Part shown: positions 29,601 through 41,511 of the stretch, one piece after another
Position numbering within the stretch: position 1 is the stretch's first letter
How the letters are laid out: the number at the start of each line of letters is the position of its first letter
Assembly (NCBI RefSeq): GCF_020381325.1
Contig: NZ_JAGSPI010000004.1
Location: 62,001-126,000 of the forward strand
Origin: Providencia vermicola
GTDB lineage: Bacteria; Pseudomonadota; Gammaproteobacteria; Enterobacterales; Enterobacteriaceae
Direction of reading: 5' to 3'
Length of the DNA stretch: 64,000 nt
Position numbers and translations under genes: made by a program
Notes under the pieces: model-generated
Told to the model about the DNA's origin: nothing
Seen by the model: only the letters and a program-made list of their open reading frames with translations
The model's database searches: none

Positions 29601-30584
29601 TTTGGGCTTTGCCCCGCGACCTGTCGCGCCTTCATCACGAATTTCCCCACCAGAACCTGTTGCTGCACCGGGCCATGGTGAAATAGCCGTTGGGTGGTTA
29701 TGGGTTTCCACTTTCATTAAAATGTGGGTGTCTTCTTGGTGATAACGATACGTGCGGCCTTCTGGTTCTGGGAAGAAACGCCCAACGACAGAGCCTTCCA
29801 TTACCGCAGCATTGTCTTTATAAGCAGATAGCACGTGATCAGGCGTTTTTTCGAACGTATTTTTGATCATCTTAAACAGCGATTTAGGCTGTTCTTGGCC
29901 ATCAATGACCCAATCCGCATTAAAAATCTTATGGCGGCAATGTTCTGAGTTCGCTTGCGCAAACATATATAACTCAACGTCTGTTGGGTTGCGTTTTAAC
30001 CCAGTGAAAGCCGCTTGCAGATAATCAATCTCGTCATCCGCCAATGCTAAACCCATTTCTATATTTGCTGTTGCCAGTGCTTGGCGTCCACCTTTGATAA
30101 TATCGATGGTTTTCATTGGCGCAGGCTGTTGGTGTGCAAACAAAGCACCTGCTTGTTCAAAAGAAGAAAAAATTGTTTCCATCATACGGTCATGTAACAG
30201 TGCAATCACTTCATGCCACTGTGCTTGCGTTAATGCATTTCCCTGAACGTAGTAGGCAATACCGCGTTCAATGCGTTTAACTTGGGTAAGACCACAGTTG
30301 TGAGCAATATCCGTTGCTTTAGATGACCAAGGAGAAATTGTACCTGGGCGTGGAGTAACTAAAATCAATTTACCGAATGGGTCGTGCTCAGTTAGGGAAG
30401 GACCATATTTTAACAAACTGCTCAGTTTGCCTTGCTCACTATCACTTAACGGCGCTGATAAATCAGCAAAGTGCATATATTCAGCATAGATATCTGTTAC
30501 AGGCAATTGTTTTTCTGCAAACAACGCCAAAAGGCGGGTAATACGAAATGCTGATAGAGCAGGTGAACCACGCAAAATTTCCAT
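26697..30584 (-). CDS. purL: Phosphoribosylformylglycinamidine synthase
   Basis: 1295 residues, the single-chain large PurL, same length as E. coli. It makes FGAM from FGAR, glutamine and ATP in purine synthesis. Order: PurS-like N-terminal region, linker, two AIR-synthetase-like halves ([32 protein letters not shown]), then a class I glutamine amidotransferase domain with nucleophile Cys in [20 protein letters not shown] and PHPERVFR. It starts [15 protein letters not shown] PurR box lies about 85 bases upstream. In E. coli glmY adjoins purL, but here purL is 17 kb from glmY, because the uhp/afu and ula blocks lie between them. Confidence 0.97.
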   Translation of the reverse strand: MEILRGSPALSAFRITRLLALFAEKQLPVTDIYAEYMHFADLSAPLSDSEQGKLSSLLKYGPSLTEHDPFGKLILVTPRPGTISPWSSKATDIAHNCGLTQVKRIERGIAYYVQGNALTQAQWHEVIALLHDRMMETIFSSFEQAGALFAHQQPAPMKTIDIIKGGRQALATANIEMGLALADDEIDYLQAAFTGLKRNPTDVELYMFAQANSEHCRHKIFNADWVIDGQEQPKSLFKMIKNTFEKTPDHVLSAYKDNAAVMEGSVVGRFFPEPEGRTYRYHQEDTHILMKVETHNHPTAISPWPGAATGSGGEIRDEGATGRGAKPKAGLVGFSVSNLRIPGFEQPWEEDFGKPERIVNALDIMMEGPLGGAAFNNEFGRPALLGYFRTYEEKVNSHNGEELRGYHKPIMLAGGIGNIRADHVQKGEITVGAKLIVLGGPSMNIGLGGGAASSMASGQSDADLDFASVQRDNAEMERRCQEVIDRCWQLGDDNPILFIHDVGAGGLSNAMPELVSDGGRGGRFELRKILNDEPGMSPLEVWCNESQERYVMAVAPEKLAEFTAICERERAPFAVIGEATEERHLTLNDAHFDNQPIDMPLDVLLGKTPKMLRDVKTLKAVPDALDRTAINLNEAVKRVLHLPAVAEKTFLITIGDRTVTGMVARDQMVGPWQIPVADCAVTTASLDSYYGESMSIGERTPVALVDFAASARMAVGEALTNLACSYVQDLKRVKLSANWMAAAGHPGEDAGLYEAVKAVGEELCPALGLTIPVGKDSMSMKTRWQQNGEDREMTSPLSLVITAFGRVEDVRLTVTPELKTVEDNALLLIDLGEGQNALGGSALAQVYRQLGNKAPDVHNPEHLLGFFNTIQKLLSEQKLLAYHDRSDGGLFVTLAEMAFAGHCGINVDISSFDEDTLAALFNEELGAVIQINGADKDYVEACFAEAGLANCVHYLGSAIHDDIVIINSRDTVVYRESRSLLRQWWAETTWQMQRLRDNEVCADEEHALKQDNQDPGLNAKLTYDIEDDIAAPFILSGVRPKVAVLREQGVNSHVEMAAAFDRAGFDAVDVHMSDLLAGNVSLEQFQTLVACGGFSYGDVLGAGEGWAKSILFNNQVRDEFAAFFNRPDTLSLGVCNGCQMMSNLHELIPGAEFWPRFVRNRSERFEARFSLVEIANSPSLLLQDMAGSRMAIAVSHGEGQVETRAAAHLQQLEDNGLVAMRFVNNYGQVTEQYPANPNGSVNGITSVTSKDGRATIMMPHPERVFRTVSNSWHPETWGEDSPWMRIFRNARKQLG

Positions 30585-30668
30585 AGTCTTAATTTCTCTC
30601 TTTTAAACGCCGGCCCTGAACATGAATGCAGGGAAATTGGAACCCATTATAGAGCAATGTTCATCAAT

Positions 30669-30684
30669 ACGAAACCGTTTGCGT
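30669..30684 (-). promoter_or_regulatory. PurR operator of purL
   Basis: ACGAAACCGTTTGCGT matches the PurR palindrome ACGCAAACGTTTGCGT at 14 of 16 positions, 85 bases upstream of purL in the 272-base purL-mltF gap. The rest of that gap is AT-rich promoter DNA with no gene. Confidence 0.78.
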
Positions 30685-30856
30685 GATTAAAAATAAAGCG
30701 ATTAGTTAAATATTATTATGTGCTAAATACGATAATATAGGTTGCACCGATCATAATTGTTGAGCAAAATACCCAACCACTGGAATTATAACCATTACTT
30801 AACCATACTCTTTTTAGACACCACACAACACCAGTGACTGCACGAGAAATTATTAT

Positions 30857-32524
30857 TTGAATAACATAAAAGTTAACTACTTAATCATCGTGGTTATCGC
30901 GCTACTGGCTTCAATGGTCATCGGCTTTAATATCCGCTGGCCCAATACGCAAGATTCACAAATTAATAAAATACTGTCACAAGGTGAATTACGTATTAGT
31001 GCCGTCAGCTCGCCACTTATCTATATAGATGAGCAAAAACAGCTTCGTGGTTTTGACTACGAGCTTGCTCAAGGCTTTGCTTCGTACCTAGGAGTCAAAC
31101 TTAAAATTACTATCCGCCCGACATTCGAGCAAATTTTTGTCGACCTCGAAAATGGTGATGCTGATATCGCCGTTGCTGGGCTACTCTATAATAAAGACCG
31201 ATTAACTAAGACCAAAACTGGCCCAAGCTATCTAACTGTGACTCAGCAATTGGTCTATCGTAAAGGTTCAACACGCCCTAAATCGTTTAATGACATCAAC
31301 GGTAAGCTGCTTGTCACTTCTGGCACTGCCCATGCAAGCACCTTAAAAGAGCTTGCCAAAGAATACCCAAACTTAAAATGGGAAGAGACCTCTAAATACA
31401 ATACAAATCAGATCCTTGAAATGCTTGCTGATGGTGAAATCGACTATACCCTAGAGGACTCTATCGCCGTTGCATTACAACAGCGCATTCACCCACAGAT
31501 AGCCGTCGCCTTTGATTTACTCGATGATCATGCTGTTACTTGGTATATGCGCCGTGGTGAAGAAAATAGTTTAGATGCTGCCCTACTTGATTTTTTCAAC
31601 CAAGGCAATGAAACGGAGCTTTTGGCTCGCTTGAATGAGAAATATTTTAGCCATGTGGAATCGTTCGATTATTTCGACACAATGGCATTTATTAAAGCAA
31701 TCGATAATAAACTACCTGAATATCAGCCATTATTTGAAAAATATGCTGAAGTGATTGATTGGAAACTCCTCGCCGCAATTGCGTGGCAAGAGTCTCATTG
31801 GAACCCCCTTGCGACTTCACCAACAGGTGTACGCGGTTTAATGATGTTAACTAAACCTACAGCTGCGACGATGGGTATCTCAGACAGGTTAGATGCAGAA
31901 GAAAGCATTAAAGGTGGCGCAGCCTATATTGCTTATATAATGGAAAGGTTGCCAGAAACTATTGCGGAAGATGACCGTATTTGGTTTGCACTTTCTGCCT
32001 ATAATATGGGTTATGGGCATATGTTAGATGTACGAAAATTAACTCAGATGCTTGGTGGTGACCCAGATAGATGGCTCGATGTTAAAGCGCGGCTTCCACT
32101 GTTAACCCAGAAGAAATATTACTCACAGCTTACTTATGGTTATGCACGTGGGCATGAAGCTTATCGTTATGTGGAAAATATCCGCCGATACCATCAAAGC
32201 TTAGTGGGATACCTTCAAACACAAGAGCGTAAACAGCATGCTTTGGATATTGCCCAACAGTCTTTAACCTATTTAATTTTGCCTGAAAACTTAAAAACGA
32301 AAGAGACTAAAGCTATTGAAAACCAATCACCCATCCCTGAAAATGGTCATCTTCCCTATTTAGGGGGATTGAACTCATCAAAGTTGTCTCAAGATAGCAA
32401 TGAAAACGCGAAAACATCACTCGGCCAATACCTCATTTCATTGCATCCTGAACCCAAAGAAGCTGAATCTGAACAAAGTCCTGCGTTCATTTCCCCTCTT
32501 AAAACACCTAATTCAACACCTTAA
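30857..32524 (+). CDS. mltF: Membrane-bound lytic murein transglycosylase F
   Basis: 555 residues. An N-terminal membrane anchor (YLIIVVIALLASMVIGF) leads to a periplasmic SBP-3-like amino-acid-binding domain (about 40-265), then an SLT catalytic domain. The catalytic Glu is in AAIAWQESHWNPLATSPTG, followed by GLMMLTKPTA and SAYNMGYGHMLD. It cleaves peptidoglycan to 1,6-anhydro products. The start is TTG at 30857: it aligns with E. coli MKKLKINYL and no ATG is available without losing the anchor. The last about 80 residues are low-complexity and variable. Confidence 0.92.
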   Translation: MNNIKVNYLIIVVIALLASMVIGFNIRWPNTQDSQINKILSQGELRISAVSSPLIYIDEQKQLRGFDYELAQGFASYLGVKLKITIRPTFEQIFVDLENGDADIAVAGLLYNKDRLTKTKTGPSYLTVTQQLVYRKGSTRPKSFNDINGKLLVTSGTAHASTLKELAKEYPNLKWEETSKYNTNQILEMLADGEIDYTLEDSIAVALQQRIHPQIAVAFDLLDDHAVTWYMRRGEENSLDAALLDFFNQGNETELLARLNEKYFSHVESFDYFDTMAFIKAIDNKLPEYQPLFEKYAEVIDWKLLAAIAWQESHWNPLATSPTGVRGLMMLTKPTAATMGISDRLDAEESIKGGAAYIAYIMERLPETIAEDDRIWFALSAYNMGYGHMLDVRKLTQMLGGDPDRWLDVKARLPLLTQKKYYSQLTYGYARGHEAYRYVENIRRYHQSLVGYLQTQERKQHALDIAQQSLTYLILPENLKTKETKAIENQSPIPENGHLPYLGGLNSSKLSQDSNENAKTSLGQYLISLHPEPKEAESEQSPAFISPLKTPNSTP

Positions 32525-32553
32525 TCGGCTTTTTTGCATCAATTCACAAAGCG

Positions 32554-33090
<537 letters not shown>

Positions 33091-33142
33091 TCAGAGTGAC
33101 TGCAATTTTAAATCTTAATCTTGAGATTCTTCAGCCAACAAA

Positions 33143-33787
33143 CTAATTACTCAATGCCAGCTTTGCTGCAAAGCCCATAAAGAAGGCCCCAACGGTACAA
33201 TTACCCAATTTTGCGAGAATTTTTTTCTCACGTAAAAATTTAGCAATCAAATAGCCACTAAAAATCAGTATGCTTAAATATAAAAAACTGACTAACTCTA
33301 AGATTGTCGCCAAAACAAGGTATGGTACCCACGCATTCGCGTAGTTAAAATCAACAAATTGAATAAAAAACGAAATATAAAATAAAATCGCTTTTGGATT
33401 CGTAAGACTTAACGCTAAAGCGCGAACAAAATGGTTTTCTGACCTGACTGTCACTGCAACCTCTTCGCCCTCAACCTGTGGCTTGCGCTTTAAAGTACCG
33501 TATAAAATTTTACAACCGAGATATAAAAGGTAAGCCGCGCCAAGATAGCGAACAATCATAAAAAGGGTTGGAGATGCTTTAATCACAGATGCTACGCCGA
33601 TAAAAGATAAAAAAACCAATATGGCATCACCTGTAAAAACGCCTAGTGCAGCTCGATAGCCATACCGAGCACCACTGGAAGTACTCGTTTTGAGTACATA
33701 AATCGAATTAGGCCCTGGTACAATAATAATGAAGACTAATCCAGCAAGATAAGTCCAGAAGTTAAGAACCCCGAGAGTTTCAAACAT
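33143..33787 (-). CDS. leuE: LeuE-like amino acid exporter (RhtB/LysE family)
   Basis: 214 residues, six hydrophobic segments. The family signature near the N-terminus is [13 protein letters not shown], and the [18 protein letters not shown] and [19 protein letters not shown] regions follow E. coli LeuE (212) closely. The inner-membrane protein exports leucine and related residues. In E. coli this gene is elsewhere; here it replaces the yfhB-yfhH stretch between tadA and yfhL. Substrate is by similarity. Confidence 0.85.
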   Translation of the reverse strand: MFETLGVLNFWTYLAGLVFIIIVPGPNSIYVLKTSTSSGARYGYRAALGVFTGDAILVFLSFIGVASVIKASPTLFMIVRYLGAAYLLYLGCKILYGTLKRKPQVEGEEVAVTVRSENHFVRALALSLTNPKAILFYISFFIQFVDFNYANAWVPYLVLATILELVSFLYLSILIFSGYLIAKFLREKKILAKLGNCTVGAFFMGFAAKLALSN

Positions 33788-34320
33788 GTTTGCATTCCTT
33801 TATATTTTTTATTATTACTACCATATATTTCGTTATTTGTGAATACTACCATCAATTTGGTTTAACCTTTAAAAACAACAGGTTAGACCATCCCCAAAAG
33901 GATAAGACTTGAATTCCCTTAATCACAGAGTTTATAAAATGAAATTTCTCTCAAAATAGATAATTATACAAAAAATTTTTTAATCGTTTTATTAACCTCA
34001 GAAACAAGATTAGTGCAATGCTTTATAGCATCACTCTATCTGTAGTCTCTTGTTATCATGATATTAATCATGGATAAAAAAGAGTACTGGTGTAATTTAT
34101 TCGACTCCACAGCTCAGGGCGTTTAAAATAGTTTTATGGCGACAGAATCTAGATACACTCACTGATACATGTATTATATGTAAAATGCAGTGCTTCTATA
34201 TTACAACCTTTTGTTTTTCAATACGAAATATAGCTTAAGTAAAACCCAAACTGGAAGTAACGAATAGGTGCAAGATATAAGTTACTGATTTTTAACTTAA
34301 TTGAATGCAAGTTATTATAA
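33788..34320. other. Intergenic region leuE-yfhL, 533 bases
   Basis: Very AT-rich, divergent between leuE and yfhL. I see no ORF with a ribosome site and no clear repeat. It presumably holds both promoters. The 18-codon frame at 34071-34127 (ATGGATAAAAAAGAG...) has no Shine-Dalgarno and is not called. Confidence 0.5.
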
Positions 34321-34581
<261 letters not shown>

Positions 34582-34610
34582 CGTTAATCCCACTCACTAT
34601 AACTTTATTT

Positions 34611-34642
34611 GTAAAGCCGCCAGATGCCTCTGGCAGCTTTAC
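34611..34642. terminator. Bidirectional terminator yfhL / acpS
   Basis: GTAAAGC-GCCAGA / TCTGGC-GCTTTAC hairpin with a TGCC loop midway between the convergent genes. Confidence 0.8.
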
Positions 34643-34664
34643 ATTCAGCCTATCAGAAGAAAAT

Positions 34665-35054
34665 TCAATCACTAATGCGTTCAATAATCACAGTAGCTGA
34701 CGCATAATGCCGTTCATCCGTTATTGATACGTGGAAATGGGTTGCGCTTAAGCTTTCCGCCAACTTTAATGCTTCACCCTTTAAATTCAGCAATGGTTTA
34801 CCCAACTCATCATTCGTCACTTCAAACTGATTAAATGCTAGACCATTACGGATGCCCGTTCCCAACGCTTTAGCTGCTGCTTCTTTCACTGCGAATCGTT
34901 TCGCCAAAAAACGAGCAGGCTTTGCTTGCTGCTGGTATTGCAAAAATTCTTTCTCAGTCAGAATTCGCTTGGCTAAGCTGTCGCCTGTACGTTCAATAAC
35001 AGATTCAATACGCGTTATTTCAACGATATCTGTTCCTAGCCCAACAATTGCCAT
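34665..35054 (-). CDS. acpS: Holo-[acyl-carrier-protein] synthase
   Basis: 129 residues. The Mg-binding motif GLGTDIVEI and the CoA-binding motif [14 protein letters not shown] are intact. It transfers 4'-phosphopantetheine from CoA to ACP for fatty acid synthesis. It is translationally coupled to pdxJ by a TAATG overlap, the conserved enteric arrangement. Confidence 0.96.
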   Translation of the reverse strand: MAIVGLGTDIVEITRIESVIERTGDSLAKRILTEKEFLQYQQQAKPARFLAKRFAVKEAAAKALGTGIRNGLAFNQFEVTNDELGKPLLNLKGEALKLAESLSATHFHVSITDERHYASATVIIERISD

Positions 35055-35785
35055 TATTTACGCGCTTCTAATAAGATTTTTTTCATATCAGCAACCGCTT
35101 GTGCGAGCCCGCTAAACAATGCTCGACCAATAATTGCATGACCAATGTTTAACTCATAAATTTCAGGTAATTGTGCGATACGTTGAACATTATGATAAGT
35201 CAAACCATGCCCTGCATTCACCTTGATAACTTTGCCTGCCGCGTAAGTGACGCCATCACGAATACGGCGGAACTCTAACTCTTGCTCTTGTTCCGTTTTT
35301 GCATCTGCATATGCACCAGTGTGAATCTCAATAAATGGTGCTCCGCATTCCTGAGCGGCATCAATTTGTGCATGGTCAGCATCAATAAATAGAGACACTA
35401 AAATACCTGCGTCAGTTAAGCGCTTCACTGCATCTGCCACTTTTTGCTTTTGACCTGCAACATCCAAACCACCTTCAGTGGTCACTTCTTCACGCTTTTC
35501 AGGAACAAGACAACAAAAGGCAGGTTTAATACGGCAAGCAATATCAACCATTTCATCCGTTACTGCCATTTCAAGGTTCATACGCGTTTGTATTGTTTTG
35601 TTGAGTAGCGCAACATCCCTATCCGTAATATGACGGCGGTCTTCACGTAAATGTACTGTGATACCGTCTGCACCTGCTTGTTCAGCAACAAATGCGGCCT
35701 GCACAGGGTCAGGGTATTGCGTCCCTCGTGCATTTCTGACTGTCGCAATGTGGTCAATATTAACGCCTAATAAAAGCTCTGCCAT
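35054..35785 (-). CDS. pdxJ: Pyridoxine 5'-phosphate synthase
   Basis: 243 residues, TIM barrel. Conserved N-terminal [18 protein letters not shown] and the HLREDRRHI loop with catalytic residues are present, as is [12 protein letters not shown]. It condenses 3-amino-2-oxopropyl phosphate with DXP to form pyridoxine 5'-phosphate. First gene of pdxJ-acpS here. In E. coli recO lies directly upstream, but here a 310-base gap intervenes. Confidence 0.96.
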   Translation of the reverse strand: MAELLLGVNIDHIATVRNARGTQYPDPVQAAFVAEQAGADGITVHLREDRRHITDRDVALLNKTIQTRMNLEMAVTDEMVDIACRIKPAFCCLVPEKREEVTTEGGLDVAGQKQKVADAVKRLTDAGILVSLFIDADHAQIDAAQECGAPFIEIHTGAYADAKTEQEQELEFRRIRDGVTYAAGKVIKVNAGHGLTYHNVQRIAQLPEIYELNIGHAIIGRALFSGLAQAVADMKKILLEARK

Positions 35786-36095
35786 TTTATACTCCCTTCA
35801 ATAAACGGTAACGGATACTTCAATGCCACTATCCTACTGTAATTTTCAAAGTTCGGGGAATAAATCTTGTATCATTCGAGGCAAATTCCAAAACAACAAC
35901 GCGATTACATGTGAAGGGTAAAATTTTTGCGAAGCGCTTCGTAAACTTTAAGATGAAGCCCCAAACTTAGTGGTTTAACACCATAAAATGAGATACAACA
36001 AATACAGAGCTGAACACGATAAGTTAGAAAGAGATAAAAAGAGAAATAAAACAAAGCATAGCAGTTAATACATAAATAAAATCAATAATGAACTA
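35786..36095. other. Intergenic region recO-pdxJ, 310 bases
   Basis: AT-rich, no gene seen. It holds a perfect 12-bp palindrome CGAAGCGCTTCG at about 35930 with a T-run on its left side and an A-run beyond, which could be a terminator or attenuator. The gap suggests pdxJ has its own promoter here. Confidence 0.45.
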
Positions 36096-36824
36096 TTAAC
36101 TTGATTTGTTCGCAGGGGTAGGTGAAACGACAAATTGCCTAAACAACTCTCTACTTTTTAATGGTTTGCCACCTAAATAAGGTTTTAACGCCATGCGAGT
36201 GAAACGTTTTGCGGCCTTTAGGGTGTCAGCATCAGGGAAATCACGGCTTGCAAGTGCTTTTAATTGTTTACCCGTAAAACTAAGTTGGTCAACAATCAAA
36301 CTGCCTATAAAACCTTTTTCCTCACGGTAGCGATAAGTCATTGTGTCAGAAACAGGCTCCCCACTGCCTGCGCAATGTAAAAAATCCACGCCATAGCCAA
36401 GGTAGGATAATAGTGCTAATTCAAACTGGCGCAAGGCAAATTCAGGGGTACGCTCACTTGCGGCAAGGACTTGTAAACAAGAAAGATAATCAAAAAATAA
36501 CGCGGAATAAGGCGTTCCAAACTCAAGCACTCGTGCGGTTAATTCATTAAGATAAAGACCGCTATAAAGGACAGTTCCACTCAGGGGAAGCGCCAACGAA
36601 ACAGGGTCTGCATTAATTAAGGTTTTGATTTCACCTTTGCCACTCCAACGGATTAACAAAGGTGTGAAAGGCTGTAAACAGCCTCTTAAAGGGGAGCGAT
36701 TTCGGCGAGCGCCTTTAGCCAGTAAGCGAATTTTCCCTTCACCTTCAGTAAAGAAGTCAAGTAACAAACTTGTTTCACTGTAAGGCCTTGAATGGAGCAC
36801 AAATGCGCGTTGCCAACCACTCAC
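36096..36824 (-). CDS. recO: DNA repair protein RecO
   Basis: 242 residues. The N-terminal OB fold begins [39 protein letters not shown], typical of RecO; a helical C-terminal part follows ([20 protein letters not shown]). It works with RecR to load RecA on SSB-coated DNA. It lies 11 bases after era, in rnc-era-recO. Confidence 0.95.
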   Translation of the reverse strand: MSGWQRAFVLHSRPYSETSLLLDFFTEGEGKIRLLAKGARRNRSPLRGCLQPFTPLLIRWSGKGEIKTLINADPVSLALPLSGTVLYSGLYLNELTARVLEFGTPYSALFFDYLSCLQVLAASERTPEFALRQFELALLSYLGYGVDFLHCAGSGEPVSDTMTYRYREEKGFIGSLIVDQLSFTGKQLKALASRDFPDADTLKAAKRFTRMALKPYLGGKPLKSRELFRQFVVSPTPANKSS

Positions 36825-36835
36825 TCCGCCACCTA

Positions 36836-37744
36836 CTATTTTAGATCGTCAACATAACCCAGACTGCGTAATGCTCTTTCATCATCCGCCCAGCCTGATT
36901 TAACTTTGACCCAAAGCTCAAGGTGAACTTTGTTATCAAACATGCGTTCCATGTCGATACGCGCTTCCGTACCAATAGTTTTCAGTTTGCTACCTTTGTT
37001 ACCAATGACCATTTTTTTCTGGCCTTCACGTTCCACAAGAATTAAACCATTAATATGGTAAATACCTGTTTCGGTGACTTTAAATTGTTCAATTTCAACG
37101 GTAACGGAATAAGGTAATTCATCACCCAGAAAGCGCATCAGCTTTTCACGGATCATTTCTGACGCCATAAAACGTTGAGAACGATCTGTAATATAATCTT
37201 CTGGGAAATGATGTGTTGCTTCAGGGATATGTTGCTTCACAATTTTAGCGATTGTATCCACGCCTGTGCCTTTTTCAGCACTGATTGGTACAACATCTAA
37301 AAAATTCATTTTTTGGCTGATCATGCCAATATGTGGCAATAAAACCGTCTTATCAATCACGTTATCAATCTTGTTGATTGCTAAAATGACAGGGCAACGT
37401 AAGCTTGATAGCTTGGTCAGAACCATTTCATCATCAGCGGTCCAGTTGGTACCTTCAACGACAAAAATGACCAGCTCAACATCACCAATAGAACTTGATG
37501 CTGCACGGTTCATTAAACGGTTAATCGCACGTTTTTCTTCAATATGTAACCCTGGGGTATCAACATAGATAATTTGATAATTATCTTCTGTGTGGATCCC
37601 CATAATACGATGGCGAGTCGTCTGTGGCTTTCTCGAGGTGATCGAGACTTTTTGCCCCAGTAATTGATTTAATAATGTCGATTTACCGACATTCGGCCGT
37701 CCAACTATGGCAACGAAACCACAGTGGGATTGTAATTCACTCAT
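36836..37744 (-). CDS. era: GTPase Era
   Basis: 302 residues. G1 is [13 protein letters not shown]3 DTPGLH and G4 NKID, with a C-terminal KH domain that binds the 16S rRNA 3' end ([11 protein letters not shown]). It assists 30S ribosome maturation. The start overlaps the rnc stop as ATGA, so the two are coupled. Confidence 0.97.
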   Translation of the reverse strand: MSELQSHCGFVAIVGRPNVGKSTLLNQLLGQKVSITSRKPQTTRHRIMGIHTEDNYQIIYVDTPGLHIEEKRAINRLMNRAASSSIGDVELVIFVVEGTNWTADDEMVLTKLSSLRCPVILAINKIDNVIDKTVLLPHIGMISQKMNFLDVVPISAEKGTGVDTIAKIVKQHIPEATHHFPEDYITDRSQRFMASEMIREKLMRFLGDELPYSVTVEIEQFKVTETGIYHINGLILVEREGQKKMVIGNKGSKLKTIGTEARIDMERMFDNKVHLELWVKVKSGWADDERALRSLGYVDDLK

Positions 37745-38421
37745 TCAAGCTCCAAAATTTTCAATGCTTGCTCTGCTGCGGCTTGCTCTGCTTTACGACG
37801 ACTTGAACCAACACCATGGATGGGTTGTTCGATACCACTTACTTGGCAGTGGATCGTAAACTCCTGATCATGAGCCTCACCTTTTACTTGAACTACTAAA
37901 TAGTTCGGTAATGGTAAATGACGCCCTTGCAGATATTCTTGTAACCGTGTTTTCGGGTCTTTTTGTTTATCACCCGGACTAATTTCAATTAATCGGCTTT
38001 GATACCAATCTAAAATAATTCTTTCAATCGTTTGGATATCGCTGTCTAAGAAAATACCACCTATCAGTGCTTCCACTGTATCTGCAAGAATTGACTCTCG
38101 ACGAAATCCACCGCTTTTTAACTCACCTGGACCTAAGCGTAAGCACTCACCCAGTTCAAACTCACGGGCAATTTCTGCCAATGTGTTTCCACGAACAAGT
38201 GTTGCCCGCATCCGGCTCATATCTCCCTCATCCACTTTAGGAAAACGGTGATACAGGTCATTTGCAATCACAAAACTTAAGATTGAATCCCCTAAAAACT
38301 CTAGGCGTTCATTATGTTTACTGCTTGCACTTCTGTGAGTTAAAGCTTGAATCAACAAATCATGTTGTTTGAATTGATAACCAAGCTTACGTTGTAATCT
38401 TTCTACTAAAGAGGGGTTCAT
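37741..38421 (-). CDS. rnc: Ribonuclease III
   Basis: 226 residues, identical in length to E. coli. The catalytic signature [16 protein letters not shown] is followed by a C-terminal dsRNA-binding domain ([12 protein letters not shown] ... [17 protein letters not shown]). It processes rRNA and structured mRNAs. I chose the ATG at 38421 ([10 protein letters not shown]); the frame stays open 36 codons further up but that part is leader RNA. A long stem-loop just upstream probably mediates autoregulation. Confidence 0.96.
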   Translation of the reverse strand: MNPSLVERLQRKLGYQFKQHDLLIQALTHRSASSKHNERLEFLGDSILSFVIANDLYHRFPKVDEGDMSRMRATLVRGNTLAEIAREFELGECLRLGPGELKSGGFRRESILADTVEALIGGIFLDSDIQTIERIILDWYQSRLIEISPGDKQKDPKTRLQEYLQGRHLPLPNYLVVQVKGEAHDQEFTIHCQVSGIEQPIHGVGSSRRKAEQAAAEQALKILELE

Positions 38422-38457
38422 GTGCGCCCAACCATTTTTATTTGATAAAAAAAGCAC

Positions 38458-38502
38458 ACGCAACAGACCTGTAAAATAATGTATTTTACAAAACTGTTGC
38501 GT
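38458..38502 (-). promoter_or_regulatory. rnc leader stem-loop, probable RNase III autoregulation site
   Basis: ACGCAACAG / CTGTTGCGT form an outer 9-bp stem and TGTAAAATA / TATTTTACA an inner one, capped by ATG and split by a small internal loop. The 45-base hairpin ends 37 bases before the rnc ATG. In E. coli, RNase III cuts such a leader hairpin to destabilise its own mRNA. Function here is by analogy. Confidence 0.75.
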
Positions 38503-38669
38503 TTGCACTGACTCCTTACCTACCCACATTTTTTGTAGCTCAGTAGAACTAATGAGATAAATTTTATTAGTTACAATGAGTTACAAAAGAAAGGAGTTAT
38601 AATTGGGGAGCCAATAATATTAATTAAATTATATTGTACACTGGGTAAAATAATAATGCTTCGGTTAAT

Positions 38670-38693
38670 GCGGATTTTCAAATGAAAACCCGC
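38670..38693. other. Hairpin in the lepB-rnc gap
   Basis: GCGG-TTTTC / GAAAA-CCGC with an AAAT loop, 33 bases after the lepB stop and without a good T-run. It may partly terminate lepB transcription before rnc. The remaining part of this 304-base gap is AT-rich promoter and leader DNA. Confidence 0.5.
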
Positions 38694-38725
38694 ACCTTCA
38701 CTGTTGGCATATCCAATCAATGAAA

Positions 38726-39691
38726 TTATAGTGGACCAATTCGACTAAAGCGAATGCCTGTTGGCCATTCGTTTTCTTGCTTATCGAGACTTAACCAAAT
38801 AAACACGGCGCGGCCCACTAAGTTTTGCTCAGGAACAAAACCCCACATACGGCTGTCAGAGCTGTTGTCCCGATTATCACCCATCATAAAATATTGTTTT
38901 TCAGGAACAATCCACTCGTTTAATGGCATTCCTGGTTGTAAATATTTTGCTTCAGTGACGGCTTGGCGAATAATTAGAATTTGATGTTCAACTGTATCGA
39001 GTTTTTCGCTACGCTCATATTGACGCAGTGCATTACGTGGCAGCTCTTGATCTAGTGGAACTTCATAATTCCCTTTTTGACTATCAACAACAGAGGCTAC
39101 ATCAAAAAACATTGTCCATTCACTTGGGGCTAATGGCCCATAAGTAATCGGCAAATTTTCTGTGCATTTATTATCCGCACAATTTGGATAAATCGTCAGT
39201 TCCTTGGCATCTGGATTATAAACAATTTTATCACCTGGCAAACCGATTACACGTTTAACAAAATCGACATTTGTATCACGAGGGTATTTAAATACTGCAA
39301 TATCTCCGCGTTTTGGTTTACCTGTTTCGATCAGTGTCGTTTGTGTAATAGGGTCTTTTAAGCCGTATGCAAATTTCTCAACCAACATGAAGTCACCAAC
39401 TAATAACGTTGGCATCATTGACCCTGATGGAATTTGAAACGGCTCATAAATAAATGACCGTACAATCAGTACAATAGCTAACACAGGGAAAATTGATGTC
39501 CCTGTTTCTAGCCATGAAGGGCGGCGGACAGCATTCGCCACATCCGCTTCGCTCACTGCACCATTTGTTGCATCCTGTAACTGCTTCAGTTTTGCTTTAC
39601 GCGCAGGCGCAAATTTAAACTTATCTAAACACCATATAATCCCAGTGATTAAGGTTGCCAGTGTTAGGATCAAGGCAAAGGTGTTAGCCAT
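38726..39691 (-). CDS. lepB: Signal peptidase I
   Basis: 321 residues (E. coli 324). Two N-terminal membrane segments precede a periplasmic catalytic domain with Ser in PSGSMMPTLLVGDF and general-base Lys in VDFVKRVIGLPGDK, plus GDNRDNSSDSR. It removes signal peptides of secreted proteins. It follows lepA by 17 bases, the conserved lepA-lepB operon. Confidence 0.96.
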   Translation of the reverse strand: MANTFALILTLATLITGIIWCLDKFKFAPARKAKLKQLQDATNGAVSEADVANAVRRPSWLETGTSIFPVLAIVLIVRSFIYEPFQIPSGSMMPTLLVGDFMLVEKFAYGLKDPITQTTLIETGKPKRGDIAVFKYPRDTNVDFVKRVIGLPGDKIVYNPDAKELTIYPNCADNKCTENLPITYGPLAPSEWTMFFDVASVVDSQKGNYEVPLDQELPRNALRQYERSEKLDTVEHQILIIRQAVTEAKYLQPGMPLNEWIVPEKQYFMMGDNRDNSSDSRMWGFVPEQNLVGRAVFIWLSLDKQENEWPTGIRFSRIGPL

Positions 39692-39708
39692 TGAGACTCC
39701 TTGTAAAC

Positions 39709-41511
39709 TTAGTTGTCTTTACCAACATGCAATATAGCAAGGAACGCTTCTTGTGGTAGCTCAACGTTACCCACTTGTTTCATACGTTTCTTACCATCCT
39801 TTTGCTTCTGCAACAGTTTCTTCTTACGGCTAACGTCACCGCCATAACATTTGGCAAGTACGTTTTTACGCAACTGTTTAACTGTAGAACGAGCAATAAT
39901 ATGGTTACCAATCGCGGCCTGGATAGCAATATCAAACTGCTGGCGAGGGATCAGTTCTTTCATTTTCTCGACCAATTCACGACCACGATATTGTGAGTTT
40001 GCGCGGTGTGTAATCAATGCTAATGCATCAACACGTTCGTTGTTGATAAGCACATCAACCCTAACCATATCTGATGGCTGAAAACGCTTAAATGCATAAT
40101 CCAATGACGCATAACCACGAGATGTTGATTTCAAACGGTCGAAGAAATCCAGTACGACTTCAGACATAGGAATGTCATATGTCAAGGAAACTTGATTACC
40201 ATGATAGACCATATTGGTTTGAACGCCACGTTTCTCAATACAAAGTGTAATCACGTTACCTAAGTATTCTTTAGGCATTAACATGTGACATTCTGCAATT
40301 GGCTCACGCAGTTCTTCAATATTGTTTAATGCTGGTAGCTTTGATGGGCTATCCACATAAACAATCTCACCGTTGGTTTGTTGAACTTCATATACAACCG
40401 TTGGTGCCGTAGTGATCAGGTCAAGATCGTATTCACGTTCTAAACGTTCTTGAATGATTTCCATATGCAATAAGCCAAGGAAACCACAACGGAAACCGAA
40501 ACCTAAAGCAGTCGATGTTTCAGGCTCATAGAATAAAGAGGCATCATTTAAGCTAAGCTTACCTAGCGCATCACGGAAACCTTCATAATCATCAGAACTA
40601 ACAGGGAATAGACCTGCATAAACCTGTGGTTTTACTTTTTTAAAGCCTGGTAGTGCTTTTTCCGCAGGATTACGAGCGCCCGTTAAGGTATCCCCTACTG
40701 GCGCACCAGTGATGTCTTTAATTGCGCAGACTAACCAGCCTACTTCGCCACAACTAAGTACATCACGGTCGATTTGTTTAGGTGTGAAAATACCAAGGCG
40801 ATCAGCGTTATAGACCTGTCCTGTACTCATGACTTTAATTTTATCGCCTTTTTTCAGTGACCCGTTTTTAATACGAATCAACGAAACAACGCCTAAATAG
40901 TTATCAAACCAAGAGTCAATAATCAGTGCTTGTAGTGGGGCATCCGCATCGCCAACTGGGGGTGGGATCTCCTTAACAAGGCGTTCAATCACATCTTGAA
41001 CACCAATACCCGTTTTTGCAGAACAGCGAACGGCATCGTGGGCATCAAGGCCTACAATGTCTTCAATTTCATCAGCAACGCGCTCTGGGTCTGCCGCTGG
41101 CAAGTCAATCTTGTTTAAAACAGGAACGACTTCTAAATCCATTTCAATCGCTGTATAGCAGTTAGCTAATGTTTGCGCTTCAACACCTTGCCCTGCATCG
41201 ACAACTAACAATGCCCCTTCACACGCCGCAAGAGAACGCGAAACTTCATAAGAGAAGTCAACGTGGCCTGGTGTGTCGATAAAGTTTAATTGGTAGGTTT
41301 CACCGTCAGAGGCTTTATAATCGAGCGTAACGCTCTGTGCTTTGATGGTAATTCCACGCTCACGTTCCAGATCCATTGAATCTAAAACCTGCGCTGCCAT
41401 TTCGCGATCCGTTAAACCACCACAAATCTGAATAATACGATCAGATAACGTGGATTTGCCATGGTCGATATGAGCAATGATAGAAAAGTTTCTTATATTA
41501 TTGATTTTCAA
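39709..41511 (-). CDS. lepA: Elongation factor 4 (LepA)
   Basis: 600 residues. G1 [14 protein letters not shown]3 [12 protein letters not shown] and G4 NKIDLP are present, as is the LepA-specific C-terminal domain with [23 protein letters not shown] ribosomal GTPase that affects translation initiation and elongation. It is first in the lepA-lepB operon, with about 380 bases of AT-rich DNA upstream. Confidence 0.97.
   Translation of the reverse strand: MKINNIRNFSIIAHIDHGKSTLSDRIIQICGGLTDREMAAQVLDSMDLERERGITIKAQSVTLDYKASDGETYQLNFIDTPGHVDFSYEVSRSLAACEGALLVVDAGQGVEAQTLANCYTAIEMDLEVVPVLNKIDLPAADPERVADEIEDIVGLDAHDAVRCSAKTGIGVQDVIERLVKEIPPPVGDADAPLQALIIDSWFDNYLGVVSLIRIKNGSLKKGDKIKVMSTGQVYNADRLGIFTPKQIDRDVLSCGEVGWLVCAIKDITGAPVGDTLTGARNPAEKALPGFKKVKPQVYAGLFPVSSDDYEGFRDALGKLSLNDASLFYEPETSTALGFGFRCGFLGLLHMEIIQERLEREYDLDLITTAPTVVYEVQQTNGEIVYVDSPSKLPALNNIEELREPIAECHMLMPKEYLGNVITLCIEKRGVQTNMVYHGNQVSLTYDIPMSEVVLDFFDRLKSTSRGYASLDYAFKRFQPSDMVRVDVLINNERVDALALITHRANSQYRGRELVEKMKELIPRQQFDIAIQAAIGNHIIARSTVKQLRKNVLAKCYGGDVSRKKKLLQKQKDGKKRMKQVGNVELPQEAFLAILHVGKDN

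Noticed and set aside
34140-34200. Very short frames in the leuE-yfhL gap
   Set aside because: 9-18 codons, no ribosome site, no conservation that I can judge.
35928-35945. GCGAAGCGCTTCG palindrome considered as an origin or LexA-type operator
   Set aside because: No LexA or DnaA motif fit; noted only as a hairpin in the recO-pdxJ gap.
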